Source: Fusibacter sp. A1
GTDB taxonomy: Bacteria; Bacillota; Clostridia; Peptostreptococcales; Acidaminobacteraceae
Assembly: GCF_004125825.1 (NCBI RefSeq)
Contig: NZ_QQWI01000005.1
Span: forward strand, 62,001-126,000
Length of the DNA: 64,000 nucleotides
Reading direction: 5' to 3'
Both the position numbers and the translations under genes were made by a program. Below the pieces are notes generated by a model. It saw nothing but the letters and a program-made list of their open reading frames with translations. It did no database searches and was not told the DNA's origin. Numbering within the stretch: position 1 is the first letter of the stretch; the number at the start of each line of letters is the position of its first letter. Below are positions 18,549 through 27,364 of the stretch, piece by piece.

Positions 18549-20150
18549 ATGTACGCACTTGAAATGAAGGGGATTATCAAAGAGTATTATGGTAACCGCG
18601 TATTAAAAGGTGTGGATTTATGCGTAAAGCCAGGTGAAATTCACGCACTACTTGGGGAAAACGGTGCTGGTAAGTCGACCTTGATGAATATTTTATTTGG
18701 CATGCCGGTGATTCATGGTACTGGTGGGTTCCAAGGTGAAGTGAAAATGGGTGGGGAAGTCGTTGAGATCAAATCACCTATGGAAGCGATGGCACGCGGA
18801 ATCGGTATGGTACACCAGGAGTTCATGCTTGTACCTGGATTTACGATTACTGAAAACATAAAACTCAACCGTGAGATAAAAAAACATAACATCGTATCAA
18901 GAATTACAAAAAATGAAAACCTGATGTCACTGGATATGCCTCAAATGAAAAAAGATGCAAAAAAAGCGATAGACACTCTTGGTCTTGATATTGAGGAATG
19001 GGCGCTTGTTTCAGGACTTCCTGTAGGTCACATGCAGTTTGTCGAAATAGCACGTGAAATAGATAAACTTGGAATCAAGATGCTTGTATTCGATGAACCG
19101 ACCGCGGTACTTACAGAATCGGAAGCGGACAATCTGCTAAAAGCGATGAAGCACCTTGCCAGCACGGGTATTGGAATCCTGTTCATCACGCATCGTCTAG
19201 ATGAGGTAATGGATGCGGCTGACTCAATCACAATCTTAAGAGATGGTGAACTGGTTGCGACAAGAATGAAGACGGACACAAACGTCCTTGAACTTGCAGA
19301 ACTTATGGTAGGACGAAAAGTAGAAATGAAACGCAAATCGAATGAAACGCTGACAAACATGGCGTCACCGATTGTGTTGGAAATAAATGATTTACGTGTC
19401 AAAATGCCTGGTGAAGAAGTCAAAGGCGTTAACCTGCAGGTGAAAAAAGGTGAGATATTGGGCATTGGAGGTCTTGCTGGTCAAGGTAAGATAGGCATCG
19501 CCAACGGAATCATGGGTCTTTATGACTCAAAAGGTACTGTAAAGTTGAATCAAAAGGTCCTAGATATAAGTAATACGACAGCAGTACTAGATGCGGGTCT
19601 CGCATTTGTCTCTGAAGATAGAAGAGGAATCGGACTGCTTCTGGAGACTTCGATCGAAGATAATATCGCTATCTCTGCGATGAAAGTGAAACAGGAGTTT
19701 TTAAACCATTATGGTCCTGTCAAGTTAAGGGACAGCAAGACGATTAGAAAACACGCACTCGATATGATCAAGGATCTGGACATTCGTTGTACCGGACCTA
19801 CACAGGCAACAAGAAGACTAAGTGGCGGAAACCAGCAAAAGGTGTGCGTCGCAAGAGCGCTTACACTTAATCCAGAAGTACTTTTTGTATCAGAGCCTAC
19901 AAGAGGGATCGATATCGGCGCAAAAAAGTTAGTGCTTGACACGCTTGTCGAACTCAACGAGAAACATGGAATGACAATTGTGATGACTTCATCGGAACTT
20001 GCTGAACTCAGAACCATTTGCGACCGTATCGCGATTGTCTGTGAGGGTAAGGTAGAAGGGGTATTGGAACCGGACGCGTCCGATGTGGACTTTGGACTGA
20101 TGATGTCAGGTGATTATCATAAAGTCAAAAGAGAAGGAGGTATAGCCTAG
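18549..20150 (+). CDS. ABC importer ATPase with two nucleotide-binding domains (sugar/nucleoside type)
   Basis: The product has about 533 residues. ATG 18549 is chosen over ATG 18543 because AAGGGGG ends at 18542. Domain 1 (about 3-250) has Walker A GENGAGKST, a weakened signature (PVGHMQ) and Walker B LVFDEPTAV. Domain 2 (about 275-515) has a degenerate Walker A region (GLAGQGKIGI), signature LSGGNQQKV and FVSEPTRGID. This uneven pair is typical of RbsA/MglA/YufO-like proteins. It serves the two permeases that follow with one-base overlaps. Confidence 0.9.
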   Translation: MYALEMKGIIKEYYGNRVLKGVDLCVKPGEIHALLGENGAGKSTLMNILFGMPVIHGTGGFQGEVKMGGEVVEIKSPMEAMARGIGMVHQEFMLVPGFTITENIKLNREIKKHNIVSRITKNENLMSLDMPQMKKDAKKAIDTLGLDIEEWALVSGLPVGHMQFVEIAREIDKLGIKMLVFDEPTAVLTESEADNLLKAMKHLASTGIGILFITHRLDEVMDAADSITILRDGELVATRMKTDTNVLELAELMVGRKVEMKRKSNETLTNMASPIVLEINDLRVKMPGEEVKGVNLQVKKGEILGIGGLAGQGKIGIANGIMGLYDSKGTVKLNQKVLDISNTTAVLDAGLAFVSEDRRGIGLLLETSIEDNIAISAMKVKQEFLNHYGPVKLRDSKTIRKHALDMIKDLDIRCTGPTQATRRLSGGNQQKVCVARALTLNPEVLFVSEPTRGIDIGAKKLVLDTLVELNEKHGMTIVMTSSELAELRTICDRIAIVCEGKVEGVLEPDASDVDFGLMMSGDYHKVKREGGIA

Positions 20151-21307
20151 TGGAAATTAATCGTGAACGAATCACACTTGGTGACAGGTGGAAAAAACTG
20201 GCCTCTAGCTCGACTTTCCCGAGAATGATCATTACCCTATTCTTTGGATTAGTGTGCATTATGGCGATAGCTCAAGGGCTTCAGTTTCCACAATTGATGT
20301 CTAGCTCTCTTGGACGTTTTGGCATGAATGCAATTTTAGTGCTTGCGATGGTACCGGCGATTCAGTCGGGTATCGGACCTAACTTCGGACTACCCCTTGG
20401 TATCATCACAGGACTACTTGGTGCGCTTATCAGCGTTCAGCTAGGCTTTACCGGGATTTTCGGATTTGCGGCGGCTCAAGCGATCGCCCTACCTTTTTCG
20501 ATTGGAGTAGGTATCCTGTTCGGTATGATGCTCAATCGTGTAAAAGGCTCTGAGATGATCGTATCCACTTATACTGGCTTCGCAGTGGTTTCACTCATGA
20601 GTATCGGTTGGATTTTCCTTCCCTTCACAGATGCTAGAATGAAATGGCCTTTAGGACCTGGTTTAAGAAACGTCATCTCTCTTGACGGCGTCTATGCTGG
20701 AATTCTGAATGATGCCTTTTCACTGAAGTTCCTTACTGAAAAAGCGTCAGGTAAGATGATAGTGCTCTTTAACCAGACGGAATCCTATTTGACACAAAAC
20801 TATGATTCGACACTGTATGTGAACAACTTCAATATTCCGTTTTTACTGATCGCTGTCGTGTTCTTCGCATGTTACCTGATGTGGCTGTTTACAAAATCAA
20901 GAACAGGCATGATGCTTAAAGCTGCTGGTGACAATCCGAGATTTGCTAAGGCGAACGGAATCAATGTAGACAAATACAGAGTGCTTGGAACGACACTTTC
21001 TACGGTGCTTGCTGGTGCTGGAATCATCGTATTTTCGCAAAGCTACGGCTTTATGCAGTTGTATCAGGCACCGCTTATGGCGGCGTTCCCGGCTGTTGCT
21101 GCGATACTGATCGGTGGAGCGAGTGCGAAGCATGCGAAAATATCACATGTTTTGATCGGGGCTTTCCTGTTCCAAGGTCTTCTGACTATTTCGCTACCGG
21201 TTGCCAATGCGATGTATCCTGAAGGAAACTTATCAGAAATCCTCAGAATGATCGTTCAGAACGGCGTAATTCTTTATGCGCTGACTAAAGTAGGAGGGGA
21301 GAGCTAA
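20150..21307 (+). CDS. ABC importer permease (BPD_transp_2 / RbsC-like), first subunit
   Basis: The 385-residue protein starts at GTG 20150, overlapping the ATPase stop by one base, with GGAGG upstream. It has about eight to nine membrane segments and the cytoplasmic ATPase-contact phrase SRTGMMLKAAGDNPRFAKANGI near residues 250-270, typical of this permease family. It probably forms a heterodimer with the next permease. Confidence 0.87.
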   Translation: MEINRERITLGDRWKKLASSSTFPRMIITLFFGLVCIMAIAQGLQFPQLMSSSLGRFGMNAILVLAMVPAIQSGIGPNFGLPLGIITGLLGALISVQLGFTGIFGFAAAQAIALPFSIGVGILFGMMLNRVKGSEMIVSTYTGFAVVSLMSIGWIFLPFTDARMKWPLGPGLRNVISLDGVYAGILNDAFSLKFLTEKASGKMIVLFNQTESYLTQNYDSTLYVNNFNIPFLLIAVVFFACYLMWLFTKSRTGMMLKAAGDNPRFAKANGINVDKYRVLGTTLSTVLAGAGIIVFSQSYGFMQLYQAPLMAAFPAVAAILIGGASAKHAKISHVLIGAFLFQGLLTISLPVANAMYPEGNLSEILRMIVQNGVILYALTKVGGES

Positions 21308-22689
21308 TGTCTGAATTTGTGAGTGTGCCATCAAAAGAGCTTTCTTTTAAAACTAAAGTAAAAAATTTCGTGATGCACCATATCGTGATGTTGATTTTCC
21401 TGACCATCTGTATCGCAGGTATCATCTTGGCGAATCAGTCTCCTTTTTACCTGGTGAGCCAGCTGCTTGAGCGTATTTCAAGGAATACCTTCCTTGTACT
21501 TGCACTAATTATCCCGGTAATCGCAGGGATGGGGCTCAACTTCAGTATCATCATCGGTGCCATGGCGGGGCAGATCGCTGTGGTGATCGCCAAAAACTTC
21601 GGTTTTGGCGGTGTCGGAGGCATGATCTTCGTTATGGCGGTTGCCGTTCCGATCGCTATTCTTTTCGGTATCCTGATCGGAAAACTGCTTAACAAGACAC
21701 GTGGCCAGGAGATGATTGCAAGTATGATCGTCGGATTCTTTGCCAATGGATTGTATCAGCTGCTGTTTTTAGTATTCGTGGGACTTATCATTCCGATGAA
21801 GAACACGGATATCCTGTTGAGAACGGGAGTGGGCCTAAGAAATACGGTTGACCTTGCAGGTAAAAATCCTGTGAACGATATCGGTCTGACCAGCGACGGA
21901 TTGAAGTATTCTATCGATTCCATCTGGAAGATGGGAATATTCAATATCATGTTCTTTGTGGGTTTGGTAGTATTCCTGTTCGCACTTGGATCAATGTTTA
22001 GAAATAACATTGCAGCTGCGCTAAGGCTTAAAGAGGATCATCTGATCACTCGAATCCTGACTCCTTCTAAAGAAAAATCAAAGAACGTTCAAATCATCGG
22101 TATGGCAATAGCCGCATTTTTCGCAATCTGGGGATTTGTCGTTCACTATTTGAAGATCGGATCACCGGACATCCTTATGATCAGATCGCTGAAGTTTCCG
22201 ATTGTAACTGCTATCCTGATCGGTCTTGTTGCCTTATTTAATGTTATTATCCAAAAGACAAAGCTCGGCCAGGACTTTAGAACGGTAGGGCATGATCAGC
22301 ACGTCGCGAAGATATCGGGTATTCAAGTTGATAAGGTGCGTGTCGTAGCGATTACGATTTCGACTGTGCTTGCGGCATGGGGACAAATCATTCTTCTACA
22401 AAATGTAGGTGTGTTAAATACCTACGGTTCGCATATGACCATCGGTCTTTTCTCTGTAGCGGCACTTCTTGTAGGTGGAGCATCGGTTTCTAAAGCGACG
22501 AACGGTCAGGCGTTTTTAGGTGTGCTTTTGTTCCATACCCTGTTCATCGTTTCGCCGACAGCCGGCAAGAACCTGTTTGGAGATCCTCAGATAGGAGAAT
22601 TCTTCAGGGCCTTTGTCGCTTATGGAGTCATCGGCTTATCGCTTGGTCTTTATGCATGGAAAAGGGCGATGGCCAAAAGAAGTGCATGA
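21307..22689 (+). CDS. ABC importer permease (BPD_transp_2 / RbsC-like), second subunit
   Basis: The 460-residue protein overlaps the previous gene by one base. The same fold is visible, with KLGQDFRTVGHDQHVAKISGI as the ATPase-contact loop and VAALLVGGASVSKA near the C-terminus. It carries a longer middle region (about 180-260) than its partner. It ends the operon before a terminator. Confidence 0.87.
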   Translation: MSEFVSVPSKELSFKTKVKNFVMHHIVMLIFLTICIAGIILANQSPFYLVSQLLERISRNTFLVLALIIPVIAGMGLNFSIIIGAMAGQIAVVIAKNFGFGGVGGMIFVMAVAVPIAILFGILIGKLLNKTRGQEMIASMIVGFFANGLYQLLFLVFVGLIIPMKNTDILLRTGVGLRNTVDLAGKNPVNDIGLTSDGLKYSIDSIWKMGIFNIMFFVGLVVFLFALGSMFRNNIAAALRLKEDHLITRILTPSKEKSKNVQIIGMAIAAFFAIWGFVVHYLKIGSPDILMIRSLKFPIVTAILIGLVALFNVIIQKTKLGQDFRTVGHDQHVAKISGIQVDKVRVVAITISTVLAAWGQIILLQNVGVLNTYGSHMTIGLFSVAALLVGGASVSKATNGQAFLGVLLFHTLFIVSPTAGKNLFGDPQIGEFFRAFVAYGVIGLSLGLYAWKRAMAKRSA

Positions 22690-22724
22690 CGACTTGATTT
22701 AAGCGTTTGTTAAGGATATACTTA

Positions 22725-22756
22725 GAGGACCCGGTCTTTTGGGATCGGGTCTCTTT
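22725..22756 (+). terminator. Terminator after the DUF3798 ABC operon
   Basis: GACCCG (22728-22733) pairs with CGGGTC (22746-22751), with flanking AGAG/CTCT pairing around a one-base bulge; a short T run follows. Confidence 0.65.
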
Positions 22757-22784
22757 AAAAATAATGCTAAAATGAGTTTTTCTA

Positions 22785-22813
22785 TTGACGAAGCTTTCTA
22801 TGCGTGGTAGAAT
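22785..22813 (+). promoter_or_regulatory. Promoter of the infC leader
   Basis: TTGACG (22785-22790), a 17-bp spacer and TAGAAT (22808-22813) make a strong sigma-A promoter. Confidence 0.75.
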
Positions 22814-22819
22814 ACTCTA

Positions 22820-22963
22820 GTAAATCAAAGCAGAACTTCGGTTCTCACCTTGCAAGACAATGTCTGCGGGTTAATCACACTTTACAAGCAGATTTTAAGT
22901 AGGTTCCTACTTCAGACCTGTGACTTCGTGTAATTAATCGAGCAGCCGAAAGCTGCTCGTTTT
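22820..22963 (+). ncRNA. Structured attenuator leader of infC-rpmI-rplT (L20-leader type)
   Basis: About 140 untranslated bases lie between the promoter and a terminator hairpin (CGAGCAGC at 22939-22946 with GCTGCTCG at 22952-22959, then four T), which itself precedes infC. In Bacillus a leader here is bound by L20 and causes early termination. The position and the intrinsic terminator support the same role; I cannot confirm the L20-binding fold by eye. Confidence 0.65.
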
Positions 22964-23003
22964 ATATTGTAAACAAAGTATATTTAACGCAGGAGGTGTT
23001 AAT

Positions 23004-23549
23004 ATTAACAAGAAATTTGATCGTAGACCACCAGCAAAAAAAGATAACACAGAGCTTAACGAAGATATTCGTGACAGAGAAGTACGTCTGATTGGTGCGG
23101 ATGGAGAAGCATTAGGGATTGTTGATGGGCGTGAAGCGCTTCGCTTAGCACAAGAACAAAAGCTTGACCTTGTAAAAATTGCACCAACAGCAAAACCTCC
23201 AGTTTGTAAAATCATGGATTACGGTAAACACCGCTATGAGAAGCAAAAGAAGGAAAAAGAAGCGCGCAAGAAGCAGAAGACTGTCACTCTTAAAGAAGTC
23301 AGACTTTCGCTAAATATTGAAAAGAACGACATGGAAACAAAAGCTAAAAACGCAATTAAGTTTCTACAAGCTGGCGATAAAGTAAAAGTATCACTAAGAC
23401 TTCGTGGTCGTGAAATGGCTAACGCTGGTGCCGCTACTGAAGTAATCAACAGATTCCTTGAAGCTGTTGGTGAAGATTTAGCAACACTTGACGCTAGACC
23501 TAAACTTGAAGGACGTAGTGTAATCGCTATTTTATTACCAAAGAACTAA
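23004..23549 (+). CDS. infC: Translation initiation factor IF-3 with AUU start
   Basis: The frame upstream of the in-frame ATG at 23214 stays open and encodes the expected IF-3 N-domain: NKKFDRRP, then LNEDIRDREVRLIGADGEALGIV. No ATG, GTG or TTG precedes it, but ATT at 23004 follows AGGAGGTG (22991-22998) at ideal spacing, giving 181 residues, the normal length. A start at 23214 would lose 70 residues. The rare AUU start is the known basis of IF-3 autoregulation. The C-domain includes IEKNDMETKAKNAIKFL. It begins the infC-rpmI-rplT operon. Confidence 0.95.
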   Translation: MNKKFDRRPPAKKDNTELNEDIRDREVRLIGADGEALGIVDGREALRLAQEQKLDLVKIAPTAKPPVCKIMDYGKHRYEKQKKEKEARKKQKTVTLKEVRLSLNIEKNDMETKAKNAIKFLQAGDKVKVSLRLRGREMANAGAATEVINRFLEAVGEDLATLDARPKLEGRSVIAILLPKN

Positions 23550-23570
23550 GTCGGAAGGAGGACTAAAGTT

Positions 23571-23768
23571 ATGCCAAAAATGAAAACACATAGAGGTGCT
23601 GCAAAGCGCGTTAGAAAAACTGGTTCAGGAAAATTAAAACGCTCTCACGCATTCACTAGTCATATCTTAACTAAAATGACTACTAAAAGAAAAAGAAAAC
23701 TTAGAAAATCAGGAATGATTTCTAAAGGCGACATGAAACGTGTAAAAACATTGGTTCCATATTTATAG
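23571..23768 (+). CDS. rpmI: 50S ribosomal protein L35
   Basis: The 65-residue basic protein is typical in length and sequence ([36 protein letters not shown]). It lies between infC and rplT in the conserved order, with GGAGG before its ATG. Confidence 0.98.
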   Translation: MPKMKTHRGAAKRVRKTGSGKLKRSHAFTSHILTKMTTKRKRKLRKSGMISKGDMKRVKTLVPYL

Positions 23769-23795
23769 AAATTTGATTAGAAGGAGGTATTTAGA

Positions 23796-24152
23796 ATGCC
23801 AAGAATTAAAGGCGCGGTAAACGCGAAGAAAAAACATAAAAGAATACTTAAGATGGCTAAAGGTTACTACCAGTTAAAGTCAAAAGTATTTAGATCTGCT
23901 AACCCACAAGTACTAAGAGCCTTAAGATCTGCTTTCATCGGTAGAAAACTTAAGAAACGTGAGTTCAGAAAACTTTGGATCACTCGTATCAACGCTGCAG
24001 TTAGACCACACGGCTTGTCTTACTCAAAATTCATGCACGGTCTTAAGCTTGCTGATGTAAACATCAACAGAAAAATGCTTTCAGAAGTGGCTATCCACGA
24101 CGCTGAAGGTTTTGCAAAACTTGTTGAAACTGCAAAAGCTAAATTAGGTTAG
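23796..24152 (+). CDS. rplT: 50S ribosomal protein L20
   Basis: The 118-residue protein has the family signatures [14 protein letters not shown] and [12 protein letters not shown]. It binds 23S rRNA early in 50S assembly and is the likely repressor acting on the leader upstream of infC. AAGGAGGT precedes ATG 23796, and a terminator follows. Confidence 0.98.
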   Translation: MPRIKGAVNAKKKHKRILKMAKGYYQLKSKVFRSANPQVLRALRSAFIGRKLKKREFRKLWITRINAAVRPHGLSYSKFMHGLKLADVNINRKMLSEVAIHDAEGFAKLVETAKAKLG

Positions 24153-24163
24153 TTAAAACGTAT

Positions 24164-24194
24164 AAATCCTCATGATAAGTCATGAGGATTTTTT
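24164..24194 (+). terminator. Terminator after rplT
   Basis: AAATCCTCATG (24164-24174) and CATGAGGATTT (24181-24191) form an 11-bp stem with a 6-base loop and a run of six T. Confidence 0.92.
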
Positions 24195-24309
24195 GCGTGT
24201 ATAGGAGAAATCGACTTGTATCTGAATATGGATACTTTCAGCAGTCGGCTAGCTCTTTTTCCCTTTAAATGGTATAATAAGCGGGATATCATTTTGGAGG
24301 TATTACATA

Positions 24310-25665
24310 ATGAGTATTGTAAGTCTAATAGAAAGATCCAAACTGAAGCCGGCACAGGTTTTTGTCGTGGGCTTCGCAGCAATTATAATGATAGGAGCGA
24401 TACTGCTCAATTTACCTATAGTCACGGTGTCCGGTGAAAGAATAGGTTTTGTCAACGCGCTGTTCACTGCCACATCGGCCGTGTGTGTGACAGGTCTTGT
24501 AGTCGTGGACACAGGGACTTACTGGAATGTGTTCGGGCAAAGTATCATTCTTCTTCTGATACAGATAGGCGGGCTTGGTTTCATGACCATGGCGACCCTG
24601 ATTTCATTACTGATCGGCAGACGAATCTCGCTGCAGGGCAGGTTGCTGATGCAGGAATCCCTGAACCACTTTAACATATCAGGTGTCGTACGTCTGACAA
24701 AATATGTCGTTTTGATGACCTTTTTGATTGAAGCGGTGGGCGCCTTCTTGCTCTCATTCAAGTTCATACCCTTGTTCGGCAGGTCGAAAGGGATCTTCCT
24801 TAGTGTGTTTCACGCGGTGTCGGCCTTCTGTAACGCCGGATTTGATCTTATGGGTAATTTTACAAGCTTAACCGGTTTTGTAGACGATGTGTTTGTCAAC
24901 ACGGTCATTTCCCTTTTGATCATCATCGGTGGTCTAGGATTCGCCGTGATTCTTGATCTTTTAAAGTCAAGAAGCGTGAAGCGGTTGAGTCTGAACACCA
25001 AACTGGTTCTTTCCACATCCGCAGTACTTCTTCTTGCAGGTTTTGTGCTGACCTTGATCTTTGAATGGACGAATCCGGGTACTTTGGGTACACTTTCACT
25101 TAAAGGTAAGGCGCTCGGTGCGATGTTCGTCTCTGTGACGACTCGAACAGCCGGGTTCAACACGGTTCCGATGGAACTTTTAAGACCGAGCACCCTTATT
25201 CTCGCGATGGCGCTGATGTTTATCGGGGGTTCGCCCGGTTCGACTGCGGGTGGTATCAAGACCACTACGATAGCCCTTGTGTTCTATACGATCTATTCGG
25301 TTACACAGGGTAAGCAGGATACCGAGGTGTTTAGAAGAAGAATCAACAGAGATGCGATAAACAGGGCTCTTGCAGTGCTGGGTATAGGTATCACAGTCGT
25401 AGTCATCGTCATGATGGTCCTGTCCTTCACAGAACACGGGCAGTCACTGACGAGCATCATGTTTGAAACGTTTTCGGCGTATGGAACGGTTGGGCTTTCG
25501 ATCGGTCTGTCCGGAAAATTATCACTGTTTGGAAAACTGATTGTTGCGGGTACGATGTTCATGGGAAGACTCGGTGGACTTACAATCGTATTTGCACTTG
25601 CCAATAGACAAAGGGCCCATACGGCCAATTTAAAATATCCTGAAGAAAAAGTGACGGTAGGTTAG
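24310..25665 (+). CDS. ktrB: Potassium uptake protein, TrkH/KtrB family
   Basis: The 451-residue membrane protein has four M1-P-M2 repeats with the K+ selectivity glycines visible in the pore loops (SAVCVTGL, SAFCNAGF, TTRTAGFN, FSAYGTVGLS). GGSPGSTAGGIKTTT is a family hallmark. Length fits KtrB (about 445) better than longer TrkH. GGAGG stands before ATG 24310 and a TATAAT lies at 24273-24278. The partner KtrA follows 10 bp downstream. Confidence 0.92.
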   Translation: MSIVSLIERSKLKPAQVFVVGFAAIIMIGAILLNLPIVTVSGERIGFVNALFTATSAVCVTGLVVVDTGTYWNVFGQSIILLLIQIGGLGFMTMATLISLLIGRRISLQGRLLMQESLNHFNISGVVRLTKYVVLMTFLIEAVGAFLLSFKFIPLFGRSKGIFLSVFHAVSAFCNAGFDLMGNFTSLTGFVDDVFVNTVISLLIIIGGLGFAVILDLLKSRSVKRLSLNTKLVLSTSAVLLLAGFVLTLIFEWTNPGTLGTLSLKGKALGAMFVSVTTRTAGFNTVPMELLRPSTLILAMALMFIGGSPGSTAGGIKTTTIALVFYTIYSVTQGKQDTEVFRRRINRDAINRALAVLGIGITVVVIVMMVLSFTEHGQSLTSIMFETFSAYGTVGLSIGLSGKLSLFGKLIVAGTMFMGRLGGLTIVFALANRQRAHTANLKYPEEKVTVG

Positions 25666-25675
25666 GGAGAATTTG

Positions 25676-26326
25676 ATGAAAAAACAATTTGTAATTCTTG
25701 GAACAGGCCGATTCGGCTCGAGTATTGCCATGAAACTCATGGATCTAGGCGCTGAGGTGATGGTGGTGGATAAGGACGAGGACATCATTCAGAGTATGGC
25801 GGATAAGGTTACTTATGCTGTACAGGCCGATGTCACCGATGAAAACTCGATTCAGGCACTGGGTATCAGAAACTTTGATACTGCCGTCGTCACAATCGGT
25901 GACGATATCCAGTCGTCGATTCTTGTGACGCTGATGGTCAAGGAACTTGGACTCAAGAGGATCATCGCAAAAGCGCAAACGGAGCTTCATGCCAAGGTGC
26001 TTTATAAGATCGGCGCGGACCGTGTGGTCTTCCCTGAGCGTGAGATGGGCATCAGGGTCGCCAAGAACCTGATGTCGTCAAACTTCATGGATTTCATCGA
26101 ACTCGCTCCCGATTACAGTATCGTTGAAATCGCGCCTCTTAACGATTGGTTGGGTCAAACACTCCTTAGCCTCGATATCAGAGGTAAGTTCGGCCTTAAC
26201 GTCATGGCGATAAGAAAAGGAACCGACATCAACATTTCGGTGATGGCTAATGATGTCATCGAAGCCGGCGACATCATGGTTGTGATCGGACATAACGACG
26301 ATTTGAGAAAATTGGAAGGAAACTGA
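25676..26326 (+). CDS. ktrA: Ktr potassium uptake regulatory subunit (RCK, TrkA-N/TrkA-C)
   Basis: The 216-residue protein has an N-terminal NAD-binding RCK domain (GTGRFGSSIA at residues 8-17, then VMVVDKDED) and a C-terminal TrkA-C domain (about 135-216). It forms the cytoplasmic gating ring of KtrB. ATG 25676 is preferred over a TTG at 25673, with AGGGAGA upstream. Confidence 0.92.
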   Translation: MKKQFVILGTGRFGSSIAMKLMDLGAEVMVVDKDEDIIQSMADKVTYAVQADVTDENSIQALGIRNFDTAVVTIGDDIQSSILVTLMVKELGLKRIIAKAQTELHAKVLYKIGADRVVFPEREMGIRVAKNLMSSNFMDFIELAPDYSIVEIAPLNDWLGQTLLSLDIRGKFGLNVMAIRKGTDINISVMANDVIEAGDIMVVIGHNDDLRKLEGN

Positions 26327-26327
26327 T

Positions 26328-27104
26328 ATGCTCATCGCCTCCAATCAGAATAAGCAGTACAAATGGCTGAAGTCATTGACTAAAAAGAAATACAGAGAAC
26401 GCGAAAACGTGCTGCTCATAGAGGGACGCAGGATGGTGCAGCACGCGCTTGAGGTGGGAATAAAGCCTAAGTTGATTGCTGTAAGCGAAGCCCATCAAGA
26501 CGAGTACGCTGATTTCAGTGTTGATTTTGTATTTAAAGGTGACTTGTTCGAGTCAATCACAGACACGGTCAATTCACAGGGCATCTTGGCTGTGCTCGAA
26601 CTGTCTGTGATCGAACAGCTTGAAAAACCTGAAGGTAGACACGTGGTGGTCTGCGACAATATCCAGGACCCGGGAAACCTTGGAACGATCATTAGGACTT
26701 GTGATGCGCTTGGTATCTACGAAGTGTATCTGACCAAGGGCTGCGTGGATCCCTATAGCGCCAAGGTGCTCAGATCGACGATGGGGTCGCTCTTTAAGGT
26801 CTCGATATTTAAAAACTGGGATGCTGTCGAGCTGATGAACCTGCTTCATGAGCACGAGTACCATGTCGTCGCAACAGCCCTTAAGAACAGCGTTTCGATT
26901 GTCGATTTCAAGCCTGAAGACCCGGTCGCCATCGTCTTTGGTAACGAGGGCAACGGAGTCAGTGAGGAAGTGCTCGACTTGATTGATACTGCGGTGCATA
27001 TTCCCATGGTAGGGAGTGCCGAATCGCTCAATGTAGGTGTGGCGGCAGGAATAGCGCTCTATCATCTAAATACGTATTGCGCAGGCAAACCGACTGTGCT
27101 ATAA
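26328..27104 (+). CDS. TrmH/SpoU family RNA 2'-O-methyltransferase
   Basis: The 258-residue protein has an N-terminal substrate-binding domain (1-95, LIEGRRMVQHAL) and a SPOUT knot domain. The three SpoU motifs are present: DNIQDPGNLGTIIRTCDALG, IVFGNEGNGVSEE and IPMVGSAESLNVGVAAGIAL. It methylates ribose in rRNA or tRNA; the target base cannot be told. It starts one base after ktrA, so is probably cotranscribed; the pheS promoter overlaps its 3' end. Confidence 0.9.
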   Translation: MLIASNQNKQYKWLKSLTKKKYRERENVLLIEGRRMVQHALEVGIKPKLIAVSEAHQDEYADFSVDFVFKGDLFESITDTVNSQGILAVLELSVIEQLEKPEGRHVVVCDNIQDPGNLGTIIRTCDALGIYEVYLTKGCVDPYSAKVLRSTMGSLFKVSIFKNWDAVELMNLLHEHEYHVVATALKNSVSIVDFKPEDPVAIVFGNEGNGVSEEVLDLIDTAVHIPMVGSAESLNVGVAAGIALYHLNTYCAGKPTVL

Positions 27105-27105
27105 T
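27077..27105 (+). promoter_or_regulatory. Promoter of the pheST T-box leader
   Basis: TTGCGC (27077-27082), a 17-bp spacer and TATAAT (27100-27105) lie inside the last codons of the methyltransferase gene. Confidence 0.7.
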
Positions 27106-27111
27106 CAAACA

Positions 27112-27343
27112 ATCAATAGTTATGACTGAGAGAGTAAGTTGTTTAACGGGTCAAGAGAGAAGCTGGTTGGTGAAAAGCTTTCCTAGAGAACAAGTGAAGT
27201 TCACTCACGAGCTGTGTTCCTGAACGAGTAGTAGGGAATGCCGGGTTACACCGTTAACTGTAATCAAGAGACCGCTACGGCGGTAATTTGGGTGGTACCG
27301 CGGAAGTTACACTTCGTCCCTATTTGGGATGGAGTGTTTTTTT
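27112..27343 (+). ncRNA. T-box riboswitch, phenylalanine specifier
   Basis: The conserved T-box GGGTGGTACCGCGGAA lies at 27290-27305, where UGGU can pair with the ACCA end of uncharged tRNA. Stem I is followed by a specifier candidate UUC (27200-27202) in GAAGTTCACTC, matching Phe and the downstream pheST genes. The terminator (27309-27337 plus seven T) lies just before pheS. Uncharged tRNA-Phe should stabilise the antiterminator and switch the operon on. Confidence 0.93.
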
Positions 27344-27364
27344 ATTTTCTTAAGGAGGTCAAGT

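Noticed and set aside
23214..23549. infC starting at ATG 23214
   Set aside because: It would remove the whole IF-3 N-domain, which is clearly encoded upstream behind a strong ribosome site and an ATT start.
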